From the NCBI GenBank assembly GCA_024282035.1, contig JAMWZR010000017.1, positions 1 to 55,014 on the forward strand: a stretch of DNA of 55,014 nt. The letters are read 5' to 3'. Source of the stretch: Nitrosomonas sp. Its GTDB lineage: Bacteria > Pseudomonadota > Gammaproteobacteria > Burkholderiales > Nitrosomonadaceae. The notes beneath the pieces were generated by a model that searched no databases, had not been told where the DNA came from, and saw nothing but the letters and a program-made list of their open reading frames with translations. A program made the position numbers and the translations under genes. Shown piece after piece: positions 43,190 through 51,536 of the stretch; positions within the stretch are counted from its first letter, which is position 1; each line of letters opens with the position of its first letter.

Positions 43190-44533
43190 ATGAAATATAC
43201 CAATCTTCAGGAGTTCAGTACGCATGTTGCTGAGCGGAATCCTAACCAACCGGAATACATGCAAGCTGTAACTGAAGTGGTAGAAAGTCTGTGGCCTTTC
43301 ATCATGGAACATCCCCGCTATGCCGAGCACGGACTCCTGGATCGGCTGGTCGAGCCAGAGCGGGTTATCATCTTTCGTGTGTGCTGGGTTGATGATCATG
43401 GCGAAGTCCGGGTCAATCGCGGTTACCGCATCCAACACAGCTCATCAATCGGTCCATACAAGGGTGGTATCCGCTTTCACCCCTCGGTCAACCTATCCAT
43501 CCTCAAATTCCTGGCGTTTGAACAAACCTTCAAAAATGCCCTGACTACTCTGCCCATGGGAGGCGGAAAAGGCGGATCGGATTTCGATCCCAAAGGAAAA
43601 AGCCCTGGCGAAATCATGCGTTTCTGTCAGGCATTCATTAGTGAATTGTTCCGCCATATCGGCTCCAATACCGATGTACCGGCGGGCGATATCGGTGTCG
43701 GTGGTCGTGAAGTCGGATTCATGGCTGGCATGATGAAAAAACTATCCAATCGTGCAGACTGTGTCTTCACGGGTAAAGGACTGAGTTTTGGCGGATCACT
43801 GATTCGTCCGGAAGCTACCGGTTACGGTACTGTCTACTTCGCCCAGGAGGTGTTAAAACACGCGGGACGTTCACTCGATGGCATGCGCGTTTCTGTTTCC
43901 GGTTCAGGTAACGTAGCACAGTTTGCGGTGGAAAAAGCTATGTCACAGGGTGCAAAAGTCATCACTGTCTCCGATTCCAGCGGCACGATTGTTGACGAAA
44001 ACGGATTCACTCCCGAAAAACTGGCCATTCTGGCCGAAGTCAAGAACCACCTATATGCCCGACTGGATGAATACGCCAAGCGAGTTAACGTCACCTACCT
44101 GCCTGGCGCCAAACCTTGGCATGTGCCGGTACAAGTAGCCTTACCCTGTGCCACACAGAATGAAATCAATGGCGAAGATGCACAGGTGCTCGTCAAAAAT
44201 GGCGTCATCTGTGTCGCAGAAGGCGCCAATATGCCTTCCACGGCAGATGCCGTGGAGTGTTTCATCCATAACAAGATTCTTTACGCACCGGGCAAAGCCA
44301 GCAATGCCGGTGGTGTTGCCACATCTGGACTGGAAATGAGTCAGAATGCCATGCGCATGTCCTGGTCGCGCGATGAAGTGGATGCCCGCCTGAAAGAAAT
44401 CATGCAGGCCATTCATCAATCCTGTCTGAAATTTGGTACCAACCCAGATGGTAGCGTCAACTATGTCAATGGAGCCAATATTGCAGGCTTCGTCAAGGTC
44501 GCTGATGCAATGTTGGGGCAGGGCGTCATCTAG
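43190..44533 (+). CDS. gdhA: NADP-specific glutamate dehydrogenase
   Basis: Ammonium-assimilating glutamate dehydrogenase, making glutamate from 2-oxoglutarate and ammonia. The 447-residue hexameric-type enzyme has the active-site stretch LPMGGGKGGSDFDPKGKS with Lys127, the substrate-binding PYKGGIRFHPSVN (89-101), and the dinucleotide fold VSGSGNVAQFA. I chose ATG at 43190 with AAGGAA upstream; the extension to 43136 is non-homologous. In an ammonia-using organism it is a main entry for nitrogen. A strong hairpin lies just after the stop. Confidence 0.96.
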   Translation: MKYTNLQEFSTHVAERNPNQPEYMQAVTEVVESLWPFIMEHPRYAEHGLLDRLVEPERVIIFRVCWVDDHGEVRVNRGYRIQHSSSIGPYKGGIRFHPSVNLSILKFLAFEQTFKNALTTLPMGGGKGGSDFDPKGKSPGEIMRFCQAFISELFRHIGSNTDVPAGDIGVGGREVGFMAGMMKKLSNRADCVFTGKGLSFGGSLIRPEATGYGTVYFAQEVLKHAGRSLDGMRVSVSGSGNVAQFAVEKAMSQGAKVITVSDSSGTIVDENGFTPEKLAILAEVKNHLYARLDEYAKRVNVTYLPGAKPWHVPVQVALPCATQNEINGEDAQVLVKNGVICVAEGANMPSTADAVECFIHNKILYAPGKASNAGGVATSGLEMSQNAMRMSWSRDEVDARLKEIMQAIHQSCLKFGTNPDGSVNYVNGANIAGFVKVADAMLGQGVI

Positions 44534-44587
44534 TTCGTATTTACGGACAATTTCCTGGCCGGTAAAATAGCCGGGTAAAATGATACA

Positions 44588-44625
44588 CCGGATAATCTGC
44601 AGAGCAGGTTATCCGGATTTCGTTT
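44588..44625 (+). terminator. Rho-independent terminator after gdhA
   Basis: 13-bp stem: CCGGATAA (44588-44595), one T-G wobble, CTGC, loop AGA (44601-44603), GCAG, then TTATCCGG (44609-44616), followed by ATTTCGTTT. It lies inside the upstream extension of the slt frame, which supports the later slt start. Confidence 0.75.
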
Positions 44626-44666
44626 ATCTGGGCAATACCTATCAATTGCTTTGTGCTTGGACGGCC

Positions 44667-46583
44667 ATGAGAAATTATCTGCTGGGATTACTCTTTTTCA
44701 CTGTTTCAAGTACGTCACTGGCAAATCAGGACAGTGACTTCATCGCCGCAAGGCAGGCATTCCAGACTGGCAATGCCAAGGCACTCGAAAATCATGCCAA
44801 AAAACTGCAACGCCATCCGCTGCGAGCGTATGTCGATTATTACCAGTTGCGCCTCGTTCTACCCACCACCGATTCGGCAACCATCCGCAGCTTTCTGGCC
44901 CGCTACGACGGCAGTCTGGTAGCCGACCGGTTACGCGGAGACTGGCTCAAGGTTCTGGCCAAGAGTCAGCAGTGGCCGCTGTTTGATGGCGAACACCCAG
45001 CCGTGGTCAATAAGGATCCTGAATTGACCTGCTATATCTATCAGCGCCGGCTGGATCTGCAAGATACTGCCGTGATTCCGGATGCGCGTGCACTGTGGTT
45101 TACATCGACCAGTTTGCCGGATAGCTGCACACCGGTCTTTCAGTCGCTCATATTCAAGGGCGAATTACTGATCGAGGATATCTGGACACGAATCAGAATG
45201 ACCCTGGAGGATGGACAAACCAGCGCAGCCATGCAAGCCAGCCGCTACATCTCCGGAGATCAGGGACTGGATCTCGGCAACCTGAATGCAGCGGCAAAAA
45301 ACCCGCTACGCTATCTGGAAGATCAAACCGGTAAGATCCGCACACACAGTGATCGTGAAATCGCGCTGTTTGCACTGTTGCGCCTGCTGCGAAACGATAC
45401 CGATCAGGCCTTTGCACAGTGGCAGAAAATCAAGGACCAACTCACTATCCCGGATCGTTCTTATTTCCTGGCAAAACTGGGTCATCGGGCTGCCATGCGA
45501 CACGATACACGAGCCTTGGGCTGGTTCAAGGAAGCGCAGAATACCACGCAATCCTACCCGCCATCCGATACCGTACTGGGATGGCAAGTACGCGCGGCAT
45601 TGCGGGTTCAGGACTGGAATGAGGTACTGGCCGCCATCAATCGCATGTCGCCAACTGAACAGCAGGTGGATACCTGGCGTTACTGGAAAGCCCGCGCTCT
45701 GTTGGCCACCGGGGATTCCCTGAGTGCAAACAACATACTCATTCCGCTAAGCAAGGAACACAGTTTCTATGGTCAGTTGGCGCGGGAAGAACTGGGCACA
45801 CTGCTGACCATCTCTGATCAAACCTACAAAGTCAGCAACGGTGAAATCGCCGCCATGGAGAAAAAACCCGGCGTACAACGCACCCTGGCGTTGTCCCGAA
45901 TGAATATGCGCATCGAGGCATTGCGCGAGTGGAGCTGGACCATACGCAATTTCACCGATGCCGAACTACTGGCAGCAGCCGAAGTCGCTCGTCGCCAGGG
46001 ACTCTATGACCGCGCCATCAACACCGCTAACCGAACCGTATCGAAGCACGATTTTAACCTGCGTTTCCTGGCACCACATCGCGCCACTGTCAAGAAAGTT
46101 CTTCAACAACATGAGCTTGATGAGGCTTGGGTGTATGGATTGATCCGACAGGAAAGCCGTTTCATTGCCGATATCAAATCCCATGCCGGCGCCATCGGTT
46201 TAATGCAGCTGATGCCGAGCACTGCTGACTGGGTTGCCAAACAGCTTGGCATCAAGAATTTTCGTCTTAGCATCATCAGCGACGTCAATACCAATTTGCG
46301 TCTTGGCACGTATTATCTGAAACATGTACTCAGCACACTGGACAACCAGCCATTGCTGGCCTCGGCTGCCTATAATGCCGGTCCTGGGCGTGCTAAGCGC
46401 TGGCGGGATGATTACCGGGCACTGGAAGGAGCAATTTATGCCGAAACGATCCCTTTCAATGAAACCCGGGACTATGTCAAAAAAGTATTGAAGAACTCAA
46501 TGTACTATGCCAAAGTTCTGAATCATGGAAATGGTGCACCCACACTCAAGGAACGGTTGGGCATCATCGCTCCCAAACCATGA
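44667..46583 (+). CDS. slt: Soluble lytic murein transglycosylase
   Basis: Periplasmic enzyme that cleaves peptidoglycan with 1,6-anhydromuramic product. The 638-residue protein has a signal peptide (MRNYLLGLLFFTVSSTSLA), a long alpha-superhelical U/L region, and a C-terminal lysozyme-like domain. Catalytic Glu496 lies in LIRQESRF, followed by AGAIGLMQLMPSTA and the AAYNAGPGRA and ETIPFNETRDYVKKVL motifs. ATG at 44667 is chosen because it begins the signal peptide; the longer frame runs over the gdhA terminator. Confidence 0.95.
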   Translation: MRNYLLGLLFFTVSSTSLANQDSDFIAARQAFQTGNAKALENHAKKLQRHPLRAYVDYYQLRLVLPTTDSATIRSFLARYDGSLVADRLRGDWLKVLAKSQQWPLFDGEHPAVVNKDPELTCYIYQRRLDLQDTAVIPDARALWFTSTSLPDSCTPVFQSLIFKGELLIEDIWTRIRMTLEDGQTSAAMQASRYISGDQGLDLGNLNAAAKNPLRYLEDQTGKIRTHSDREIALFALLRLLRNDTDQAFAQWQKIKDQLTIPDRSYFLAKLGHRAAMRHDTRALGWFKEAQNTTQSYPPSDTVLGWQVRAALRVQDWNEVLAAINRMSPTEQQVDTWRYWKARALLATGDSLSANNILIPLSKEHSFYGQLAREELGTLLTISDQTYKVSNGEIAAMEKKPGVQRTLALSRMNMRIEALREWSWTIRNFTDAELLAAAEVARRQGLYDRAINTANRTVSKHDFNLRFLAPHRATVKKVLQQHELDEAWVYGLIRQESRFIADIKSHAGAIGLMQLMPSTADWVAKQLGIKNFRLSIISDVNTNLRLGTYYLKHVLSTLDNQPLLASAAYNAGPGRAKRWRDDYRALEGAIYAETIPFNETRDYVKKVLKNSMYYAKVLNHGNGAPTLKERLGIIAPKP

Positions 46584-46694
46584 TCAGCAATTGTCAGTCT
46601 ATAAATATACCTATCGATGCCCGATCGATAAAATCGGGAAGGTACATAAAATTGCAGCCGTAGCATTGGATCAACATTTCAAAGCGGGTAACCT

Positions 46695-47498
46695 ATGCGA
46701 ACACTTGATTCTGACACCAGCACTATGGAAGGCAAAATATTGTTGATCGGTAACCATCCTGTGCACCAGCAGCAGGCATGTGCCATGTTGAAACAGCTTG
46801 GTGCACAAGTCTGTCTGACCACCCATGCACAGGCAGCTGTCGATCAGGTACTGCACCAGCAACCCGATGTTATCCTGATAGATATGCCATTCCCGCTGAG
46901 CGATGAAAACAAAACCGCAATTGCGATTCGGCAATGTAGCGGGCGCCTGAAGCACATTCCCATCATTGCACTGACTGCTGACGAAATGTCGGATACCGAT
47001 CGCAGTCGACTCCGGATTGATGGCATCAGTGATTTCTTATCTCAACCCTTCACAAGCACACAGTTACAGATCGTTCTGAAACGATGGTTAGCCGTATCCC
47101 GGCACGATACCGTGGAAGAAGAGAACACTTCCACTCAGGCAGTGATCGATCTCACGCAGTTGAACGCCCTGCGAAAAATCAATCCAAGCAGTGGAGACAG
47201 TATTCTGAAGAAACTGATTACGATTTATCTCAAATCGTCGCCGGGATTCCTGGCGCAAATCGAGGACGCCATTACGACAACCGACCGCGTCGTTCTGAAA
47301 AGAGCCGCACACACCCTAAAATCGAGTACGGCCAACGTGGGTGCAACCCGACTTGCGGAGTTGTGTAAAAAGATGGAAACCATTGCCGAAACTCAGCAGA
47401 TCACAGACGCTTCGGCAGTATTAAGCGAAATTCAACAGGAATTTCATTTGGTAGCCCGTGCACTGGAAACACTGTTGCAAGAAACGGAACACCCGTGA
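46695..47498 (+). CDS. Receiver-HPt phosphotransfer protein
   Basis: A 267-residue cytosolic protein with an N-terminal receiver domain (about 13-130) and a C-terminal HPt domain (about 165-250). The receiver keeps Asp63 (VILIDMPFP) and Thr/Lys-like later motifs (IIALTA) but lacks the N-terminal acidic pair (KILLIGNHP), so metal binding and phosphorylation are doubtful. HPt has the active His206 in KRAAHTLKSSTANVG. It could accept phosphate from the hybrid kinase at 28878, which has no HPt; that pairing is a guess. Confidence 0.85.
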   Translation: MRTLDSDTSTMEGKILLIGNHPVHQQQACAMLKQLGAQVCLTTHAQAAVDQVLHQQPDVILIDMPFPLSDENKTAIAIRQCSGRLKHIPIIALTADEMSDTDRSRLRIDGISDFLSQPFTSTQLQIVLKRWLAVSRHDTVEEENTSTQAVIDLTQLNALRKINPSSGDSILKKLITIYLKSSPGFLAQIEDAITTTDRVVLKRAAHTLKSSTANVGATRLAELCKKMETIAETQQITDASAVLSEIQQEFHLVARALETLLQETEHP

Positions 47499-47537
47499 TT
47501 ACTATACTCGTTCAATGAAAGCAATCAGGAAAAATTC

Positions 47538-48716
47538 ATGAAAGAAGTGGTCATTTTGAGCGGTGTTCGCACTGCCATTGGTGATTATGGTGGTGCATTG
47601 AAGCAACTTGGTGCATCCGATCTGGCAACCAAAGTAGTGTGCGAAGCCGTGGCACGCGCCAAAATCGATGCTAACGAAGTCGGACACGTAGTTTTTGGTA
47701 ATGTCATCCATGGCGAACCCCGCGACATGTACCTGGCGCGTGTCGCCAGCATCAACGGCGGATTGCCTCGACACACCGCCGCGCTGACTGTCAATCGGCT
47801 ATGCGGTAGTGGCCTGCAGGCTATCATTTCCGCGAGCCAGAATATCCTGCTGGGCGACACCTCAGTGGCTGTGGCTGGCGGCGCCGAATCCATGAGCCGC
47901 GGCGGTTATCTGATCCCGGCACTACGCTGGGGACAGCGCATGCAGGACGGTGGCACCGTGGACATGATGGTTGGAGCACTAACCGATCCGTTTGACAACG
48001 TCCACATGGGCATCACCGCTGAAAACATTGCCACCGAATGGAAAATCAGTCGCGAGGAACAGGATCGCTTTGCAGCCGAAAGTCATCGCCGCGCACTACA
48101 CGCCATCGACAACGATTACTTCAAAGAACAGATCCTGCCGCTCGAAATCAGGCATGGCAAGGAAACTAGGATTTTCGCGACAGATGAACATCCACGCCCC
48201 CAAACTTCGGCGGCACAACTTGCGACATTAAAACCTGTATTCAAGAAAGATGGCACGGTCACCGCTGGCAATGCCTCTGGTATCAATGACTGCGCAGCCG
48301 CACTGGTACTGATGGAAAGCCAGTATGCGGAAAAACACAATCTGCAGCCGATGGCACGCTTGGTGGCTTATGGGCATGCGGGTGTCGATCCCCGCTTGAT
48401 GGGCATGGGACCTGTTCCGGCAGTCAAAAACGCCCTGCATCGCGCCGACCTGACCATCGAAGACATGGATGTCATCGAATCCAACGAGGCTTTTGCAGTT
48501 CAGGCCTGTGCTGTTGCCAAGGAATTGCATTTTGATCCACAAAAAACCAATCCTAACGGTGGTGCAGTTGCACTGGGACACCCCATTGGCGCCACCGGCT
48601 GTATTCTGACGATCAAGGCGCTCTATGAGTTGCAGCGCCGCAATGGTCGCTATGCACTGGTTACCATGTGCATCGGTGGCGGGCAGGGCATTGCAGCAAT
48701 CTTTGAACGCCTTTGA
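47538..48716 (+). CDS. Acetyl-CoA acetyltransferase (thiolase)
   Basis: Biosynthetic thiolase of 392 residues that condenses two acetyl-CoA into acetoacetyl-CoA. Catalytic residues Cys89 (NRLCGSG), His348 (GHPIGATG) and Cys378 (CIGGGQG) fall exactly at the positions known for the PhaA-type enzyme. AtoB/PhaA cannot be separated by sequence here; no phaB or phaC is adjacent. ATG has a good ribosome site (CAGGAAAA). Confidence 0.93.
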   Translation: MKEVVILSGVRTAIGDYGGALKQLGASDLATKVVCEAVARAKIDANEVGHVVFGNVIHGEPRDMYLARVASINGGLPRHTAALTVNRLCGSGLQAIISASQNILLGDTSVAVAGGAESMSRGGYLIPALRWGQRMQDGGTVDMMVGALTDPFDNVHMGITAENIATEWKISREEQDRFAAESHRRALHAIDNDYFKEQILPLEIRHGKETRIFATDEHPRPQTSAAQLATLKPVFKKDGTVTAGNASGINDCAAALVLMESQYAEKHNLQPMARLVAYGHAGVDPRLMGMGPVPAVKNALHRADLTIEDMDVIESNEAFAVQACAVAKELHFDPQKTNPNGGAVALGHPIGATGCILTIKALYELQRRNGRYALVTMCIGGGQGIAAIFERL

Positions 48717-48853
48717 GCAACCCAGGAAACCCCGATAGCGCAAACAGGGAAAATATCCTGTCAGGTATCTTGTGCTCACAACAACATGACAACGCTTGAC
48801 AAGCCAACGCAGCAGCGTAAGGTTATAACCATTTCCATCAGTCCATACTCATC

Positions 48854-49261
48854 ATGCACTATCTAACTTTATTGCTACTTCTCTGTGTGTCTATCGCCTA
48901 CGCTGAACCGGAAACAGCCGATACCGACAAGGCGGCCATGATACAGCAACTGGAAAAAACGCTTTCGCGCGTCACCCAGGAATCCCAGTCCACCTATCAG
49001 CAGTTTTTGATGATTCAGGAGCTGCGACGCAACGAAATGATGGAATCACCCGAAAACATACCGTTGGACTACACCGGCAAAAGCATACCGATTCCCAATT
49101 ATCAGGATCTGATGCGGCGCAGGCTGGAAAAAAAGGAAAGAATCGATCAATACACAGCCGATCTCGATCGGTTATATGCACGTTACAAATCGCTGGAAAG
49201 CGAGAAAGAAACCCTGTTCGAAAAAATCAGAACACTGGAACAGAAAAAATCCGAGAACTAG
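48854..49261 (+). CDS. Exported coiled-coil protein
   Basis: A 135-residue periplasmic protein with a short signal peptide (MHYLTLLLLLCVSIAYA) and a mostly helical, charged mature part (AAMIQQLEKTLSRVTQ; DLMRRRLEKKERIDQYTAD; KSLESEKETLFEKIRTLEQ) of coiled-coil character, interrupted by a short Pro/Tyr segment (LDYTGKSIPIPNYQ). No family recognised. It stands alone after the thiolase. Confidence 0.72.
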   Translation: MHYLTLLLLLCVSIAYAEPETADTDKAAMIQQLEKTLSRVTQESQSTYQQFLMIQELRRNEMMESPENIPLDYTGKSIPIPNYQDLMRRRLEKKERIDQYTADLDRLYARYKSLESEKETLFEKIRTLEQKKSEN

Positions 49262-49335
49262 CAGCAACATTTCCTGCAGAAACATGCTGAAAAGGGTGGT
49301 AGGCATAACCAGCCCTGCAACACTTTCGTGCTTGC

Positions 49336-49806
49336 CTAATGACGATTTTCGTTATCCTGCTTGGCCAGCAATTGCGGCCACAGGCGCTGCATTGCCAGAA
49401 AGGTAAACGACGCCGACCACGTTATGAGCGCCAGTCCGGCCAACCCCTCCACAGCAGTCAATATCCTGATTGCCCCCACTGGCACCAGATCGCCAAATCC
49501 CACCGTGGTAAAAACCACGGATGAGTAATAGATGAAGTCAAAAAAATTACTGCCGGGGATACCGACGATATGTCCCAATCCATGATTGTGGTGGATCACA
49601 CCGTATCCCACGGCAAAAACCATGATTTCTAGGATATGCGCCAGCAGTAAACCCAGCATCACCACCAGCACGCCGATCCGCTTGTGCACATGCAAACCTA
49701 CCGTGCGACTCAGGAAACTCAGCGTTTCATAATGCAGGATCACACAGATGGTTACCGCAACGCCGGCCATCAGAAATACGATCAAATGCGGTACATGTTC
49801 ATTCAT
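49336..49806 (-). CDS. Two-helix potassium channel-like protein
   Basis: A 156-residue membrane protein with an N-terminal membrane segment (LIVFLMAGVAVTICVIL), a second pair of helices, and an Ion_trans_2-type pore: pore helix SSVVFTTVGFGDLVPVGAIR with selectivity filter TVGFGD. This is the voltage-independent channel pattern with four helices rather than two. Start is ATG at 49806; a TTG upstream would extend the frame. No RCK domain is attached. Ion specificity is inferred from the filter. Confidence 0.85.
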   Translation of the reverse strand: MNEHVPHLIVFLMAGVAVTICVILHYETLSFLSRTVGLHVHKRIGVLVVMLGLLLAHILEIMVFAVGYGVIHHNHGLGHIVGIPGSNFFDFIYYSSVVFTTVGFGDLVPVGAIRILTAVEGLAGLALITWSASFTFLAMQRLWPQLLAKQDNENRH

Positions 49807-49979
49807 ATTCACATTTTCTACTGCTCTCGGCGTCGAATCCCCATTAGGCAACGATGTCGAGATTGAAGGTTAAATATGATATTTTGCTCGATTTTTGCTG
49901 CCATGTACTCTAGTATTTCACCGGAAACGAAGCGTGATGCAGGTTTTTCACGATTTTTTACATTTTACGAGACAGAATC

Positions 49980-50792
49980 ATGGGGCATGTCACCGAGTTG
50001 GTCGGACGCGGCCTGGCTCACTTCCTCACCAAGCCTGTGCGGCAAAGCACACAAGTAGCGACCATCAGTCAGGAACAACTCCTGGCCAATTTGCAGCCTG
50101 CTGATGTCTTGCTGGTTGAAGGCAATACACGCATCAGCGTCGCTATCAAATACCTGACCCAATCGACATGGTCGCATGCCGCAATCTATATTGGCCATGC
50201 ACTGCCATCCAGTTCACCCTGGGAGCTGCCGCAAGTGCTGGTCGAAGCGGATCTGAAAGAAGGTGTGCGTGCCATATCGCTGGCGCACTACGCACAGATG
50301 CATACTCGAATCTGCCGCCCGGTGGGATTGAAAGATGAGGATCGTCAGCGCGTAGTGGACTATGTCATTTCGAGAATTGGCCAGCAATACGATCTCAAGC
50401 ACATATTTGATCTGGTGCGCTATCTGCTCCCAACCGCACCAGTCCCTTCACGGTTTCGTCGGCGCTTGTTGGCTCTGGGAAGTGGCGATCCCACTCGGGC
50501 CATCTGCTCGACATTGATCGCCCAAGCCTTTCAATCGGTATACTATCCCATCCTACCGGAAATTCACCGAACCTGGTCGAATAATCCCACGCAAGCGGAC
50601 TGCTACGCCGAGATCTATCACATACGCAATGTCAGTTTATATACACCGCGCGATTTCGACATTTCACCTTATTTCGATATCATCAAACCGGCGATCAAGA
50701 ACGGCTTTGACTACCGCACACTCAACTGGAGCGATGATTCGTCGGAAGAACCCGAATTACCCTGCCAGCAGAAAGATACATATTCGGGTTAA
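49980..50792 (+). CDS. YiiX-like papain-fold (NlpC/P60-related) protein
   Basis: A 270-residue protein similar to the YiiX/YebB permuted papain-like family. Conserved are PADVLLVEGNTRISVAIKYLTQSTWSHAAIYIG with His66, a central acidic stretch (QVLVEADLKEGVR), and Cys176 in TRAICSTLIAQAF. The C-terminal 70 residues are variable. No signal peptide is present, though the N-terminus is amphipathic. Substrate unknown; relatives cleave amide bonds in peptidoglycan or lipids. ATG start has a weak ribosome site. Confidence 0.8.
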   Translation: MGHVTELVGRGLAHFLTKPVRQSTQVATISQEQLLANLQPADVLLVEGNTRISVAIKYLTQSTWSHAAIYIGHALPSSSPWELPQVLVEADLKEGVRAISLAHYAQMHTRICRPVGLKDEDRQRVVDYVISRIGQQYDLKHIFDLVRYLLPTAPVPSRFRRRLLALGSGDPTRAICSTLIAQAFQSVYYPILPEIHRTWSNNPTQADCYAEIYHIRNVSLYTPRDFDISPYFDIIKPAIKNGFDYRTLNWSDDSSEEPELPCQQKDTYSG

Positions 50793-50842
50793 CGCAAACC
50801 TTAGTCTTAGTTACACCACCTGCAAGTAAGCAAGCCGACAGA

Positions 50843-51193
50843 TCACTTGCGCATCCACTGTCCATTGACGTGTATCCACGTTCCGGCTGGAACGGTGTTG
50901 AAGATTTCCTTGGCATATACCTTGCCGACCTGATCGACGCTGACTCCCTGCGCATTTGCCTTTTCCTGATAAATGGATTGTCGCTTCGCATTGATGGTTT
51001 GCGCATCGCCTTGGGCAGATCCCTCTCTAGCCACCACATAGCCAGTAGAACTTTCACCTATGGCGCCGGAAGCACGCAAGGCTTCAAGATTCTCCGCCCA
51101 GGCCGTTCCGATCCCGACAGACAAAAGCAGCAGAACGCCTCGACCAAGATGTGATAAACGTCTGATAACAGTGGATTTGTTTTTATGCCGCAT
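50843..51193 (-). CDS. ydbL: YdbL-like periplasmic protein (DUF1318)
   Basis: A 116-residue exported protein (signal peptide to about AWA, residues 1-32) of the YdbL/DUF1318 family. It has LEALRASGAIGESSTGYVVAR, INAKRQSIYQEKANAQGVSVDQVGKVYAKEIF, and a C-terminal AGTWIHVNGQWMRK. Start is ATG at 51193 with an excellent GAGGAGA site; a longer frame reads over ynbE. Third gene of the ydbH-ynbE-ydbL operon; in E. coli it is reported to help the YdbH-YnbE bridge. Confidence 0.9.
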   Translation of the reverse strand: MRHKNKSTVIRRLSHLGRGVLLLLSVGIGTAWAENLEALRASGAIGESSTGYVVAREGSAQGDAQTINAKRQSIYQEKANAQGVSVDQVGKVYAKEIFNTVPAGTWIHVNGQWMRK

Positions 51194-51218
51194 CGTATTC
51201 TCCTCGATTGGGTTGATT

Positions 51219-51434
51219 TCAGAAAATGCCGGGATGGGCAGCGATATCCTTTTTGGCCTCTTCTTCCAGCTTGACTCGAATGTCTGCGTCCAGCTTGATG
51301 TTGAGATTGATCGTGATTGGTTCCTGCGGGGTTTCCACTTTGACGGTTGGCGCGCACGCAACCATTCCCCAACTACTCAGAATCAGTAATCCAGCAACGA
51401 CTATATTTTTGACTTCTCGGTTCCTAAGACACAT
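51219..51434 (-). CDS. ynbE: YnbE-like outer-membrane lipoprotein
   Basis: A 71-residue lipoprotein. The signal peptide ends in lipobox MVAC (Cys27); the mature part (APTVKVETPQEPITINLNIKLDADIRVKLEEEAKKD) is the conserved YnbE region. AAGGAG before the ATG. In E. coli YnbE pairs with YdbH by beta-strand stacking to make an envelope-spanning bridge. Confidence 0.9.
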   Translation of the reverse strand: MCLRNREVKNIVVAGLLILSSWGMVACAPTVKVETPQEPITINLNIKLDADIRVKLEEEAKKDIAAHPGIF

Positions 51435-51536
51435 GATGGCACTCCTTTATTCATTCTGGAGCCGTATTTGTTTTATGTAGCATGCTAATGAGTATAGCAA
51501 GGAAGGCTCCATGTCTGCACTGTAGGATCACGCAGA

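Noticed and set aside
46620-46638. CCCGAT/ATCGGG inverted repeat after slt
   Set aside because: Short stem with no T-run; could be a leader structure of the REC-HPt gene but evidence is too thin to list.
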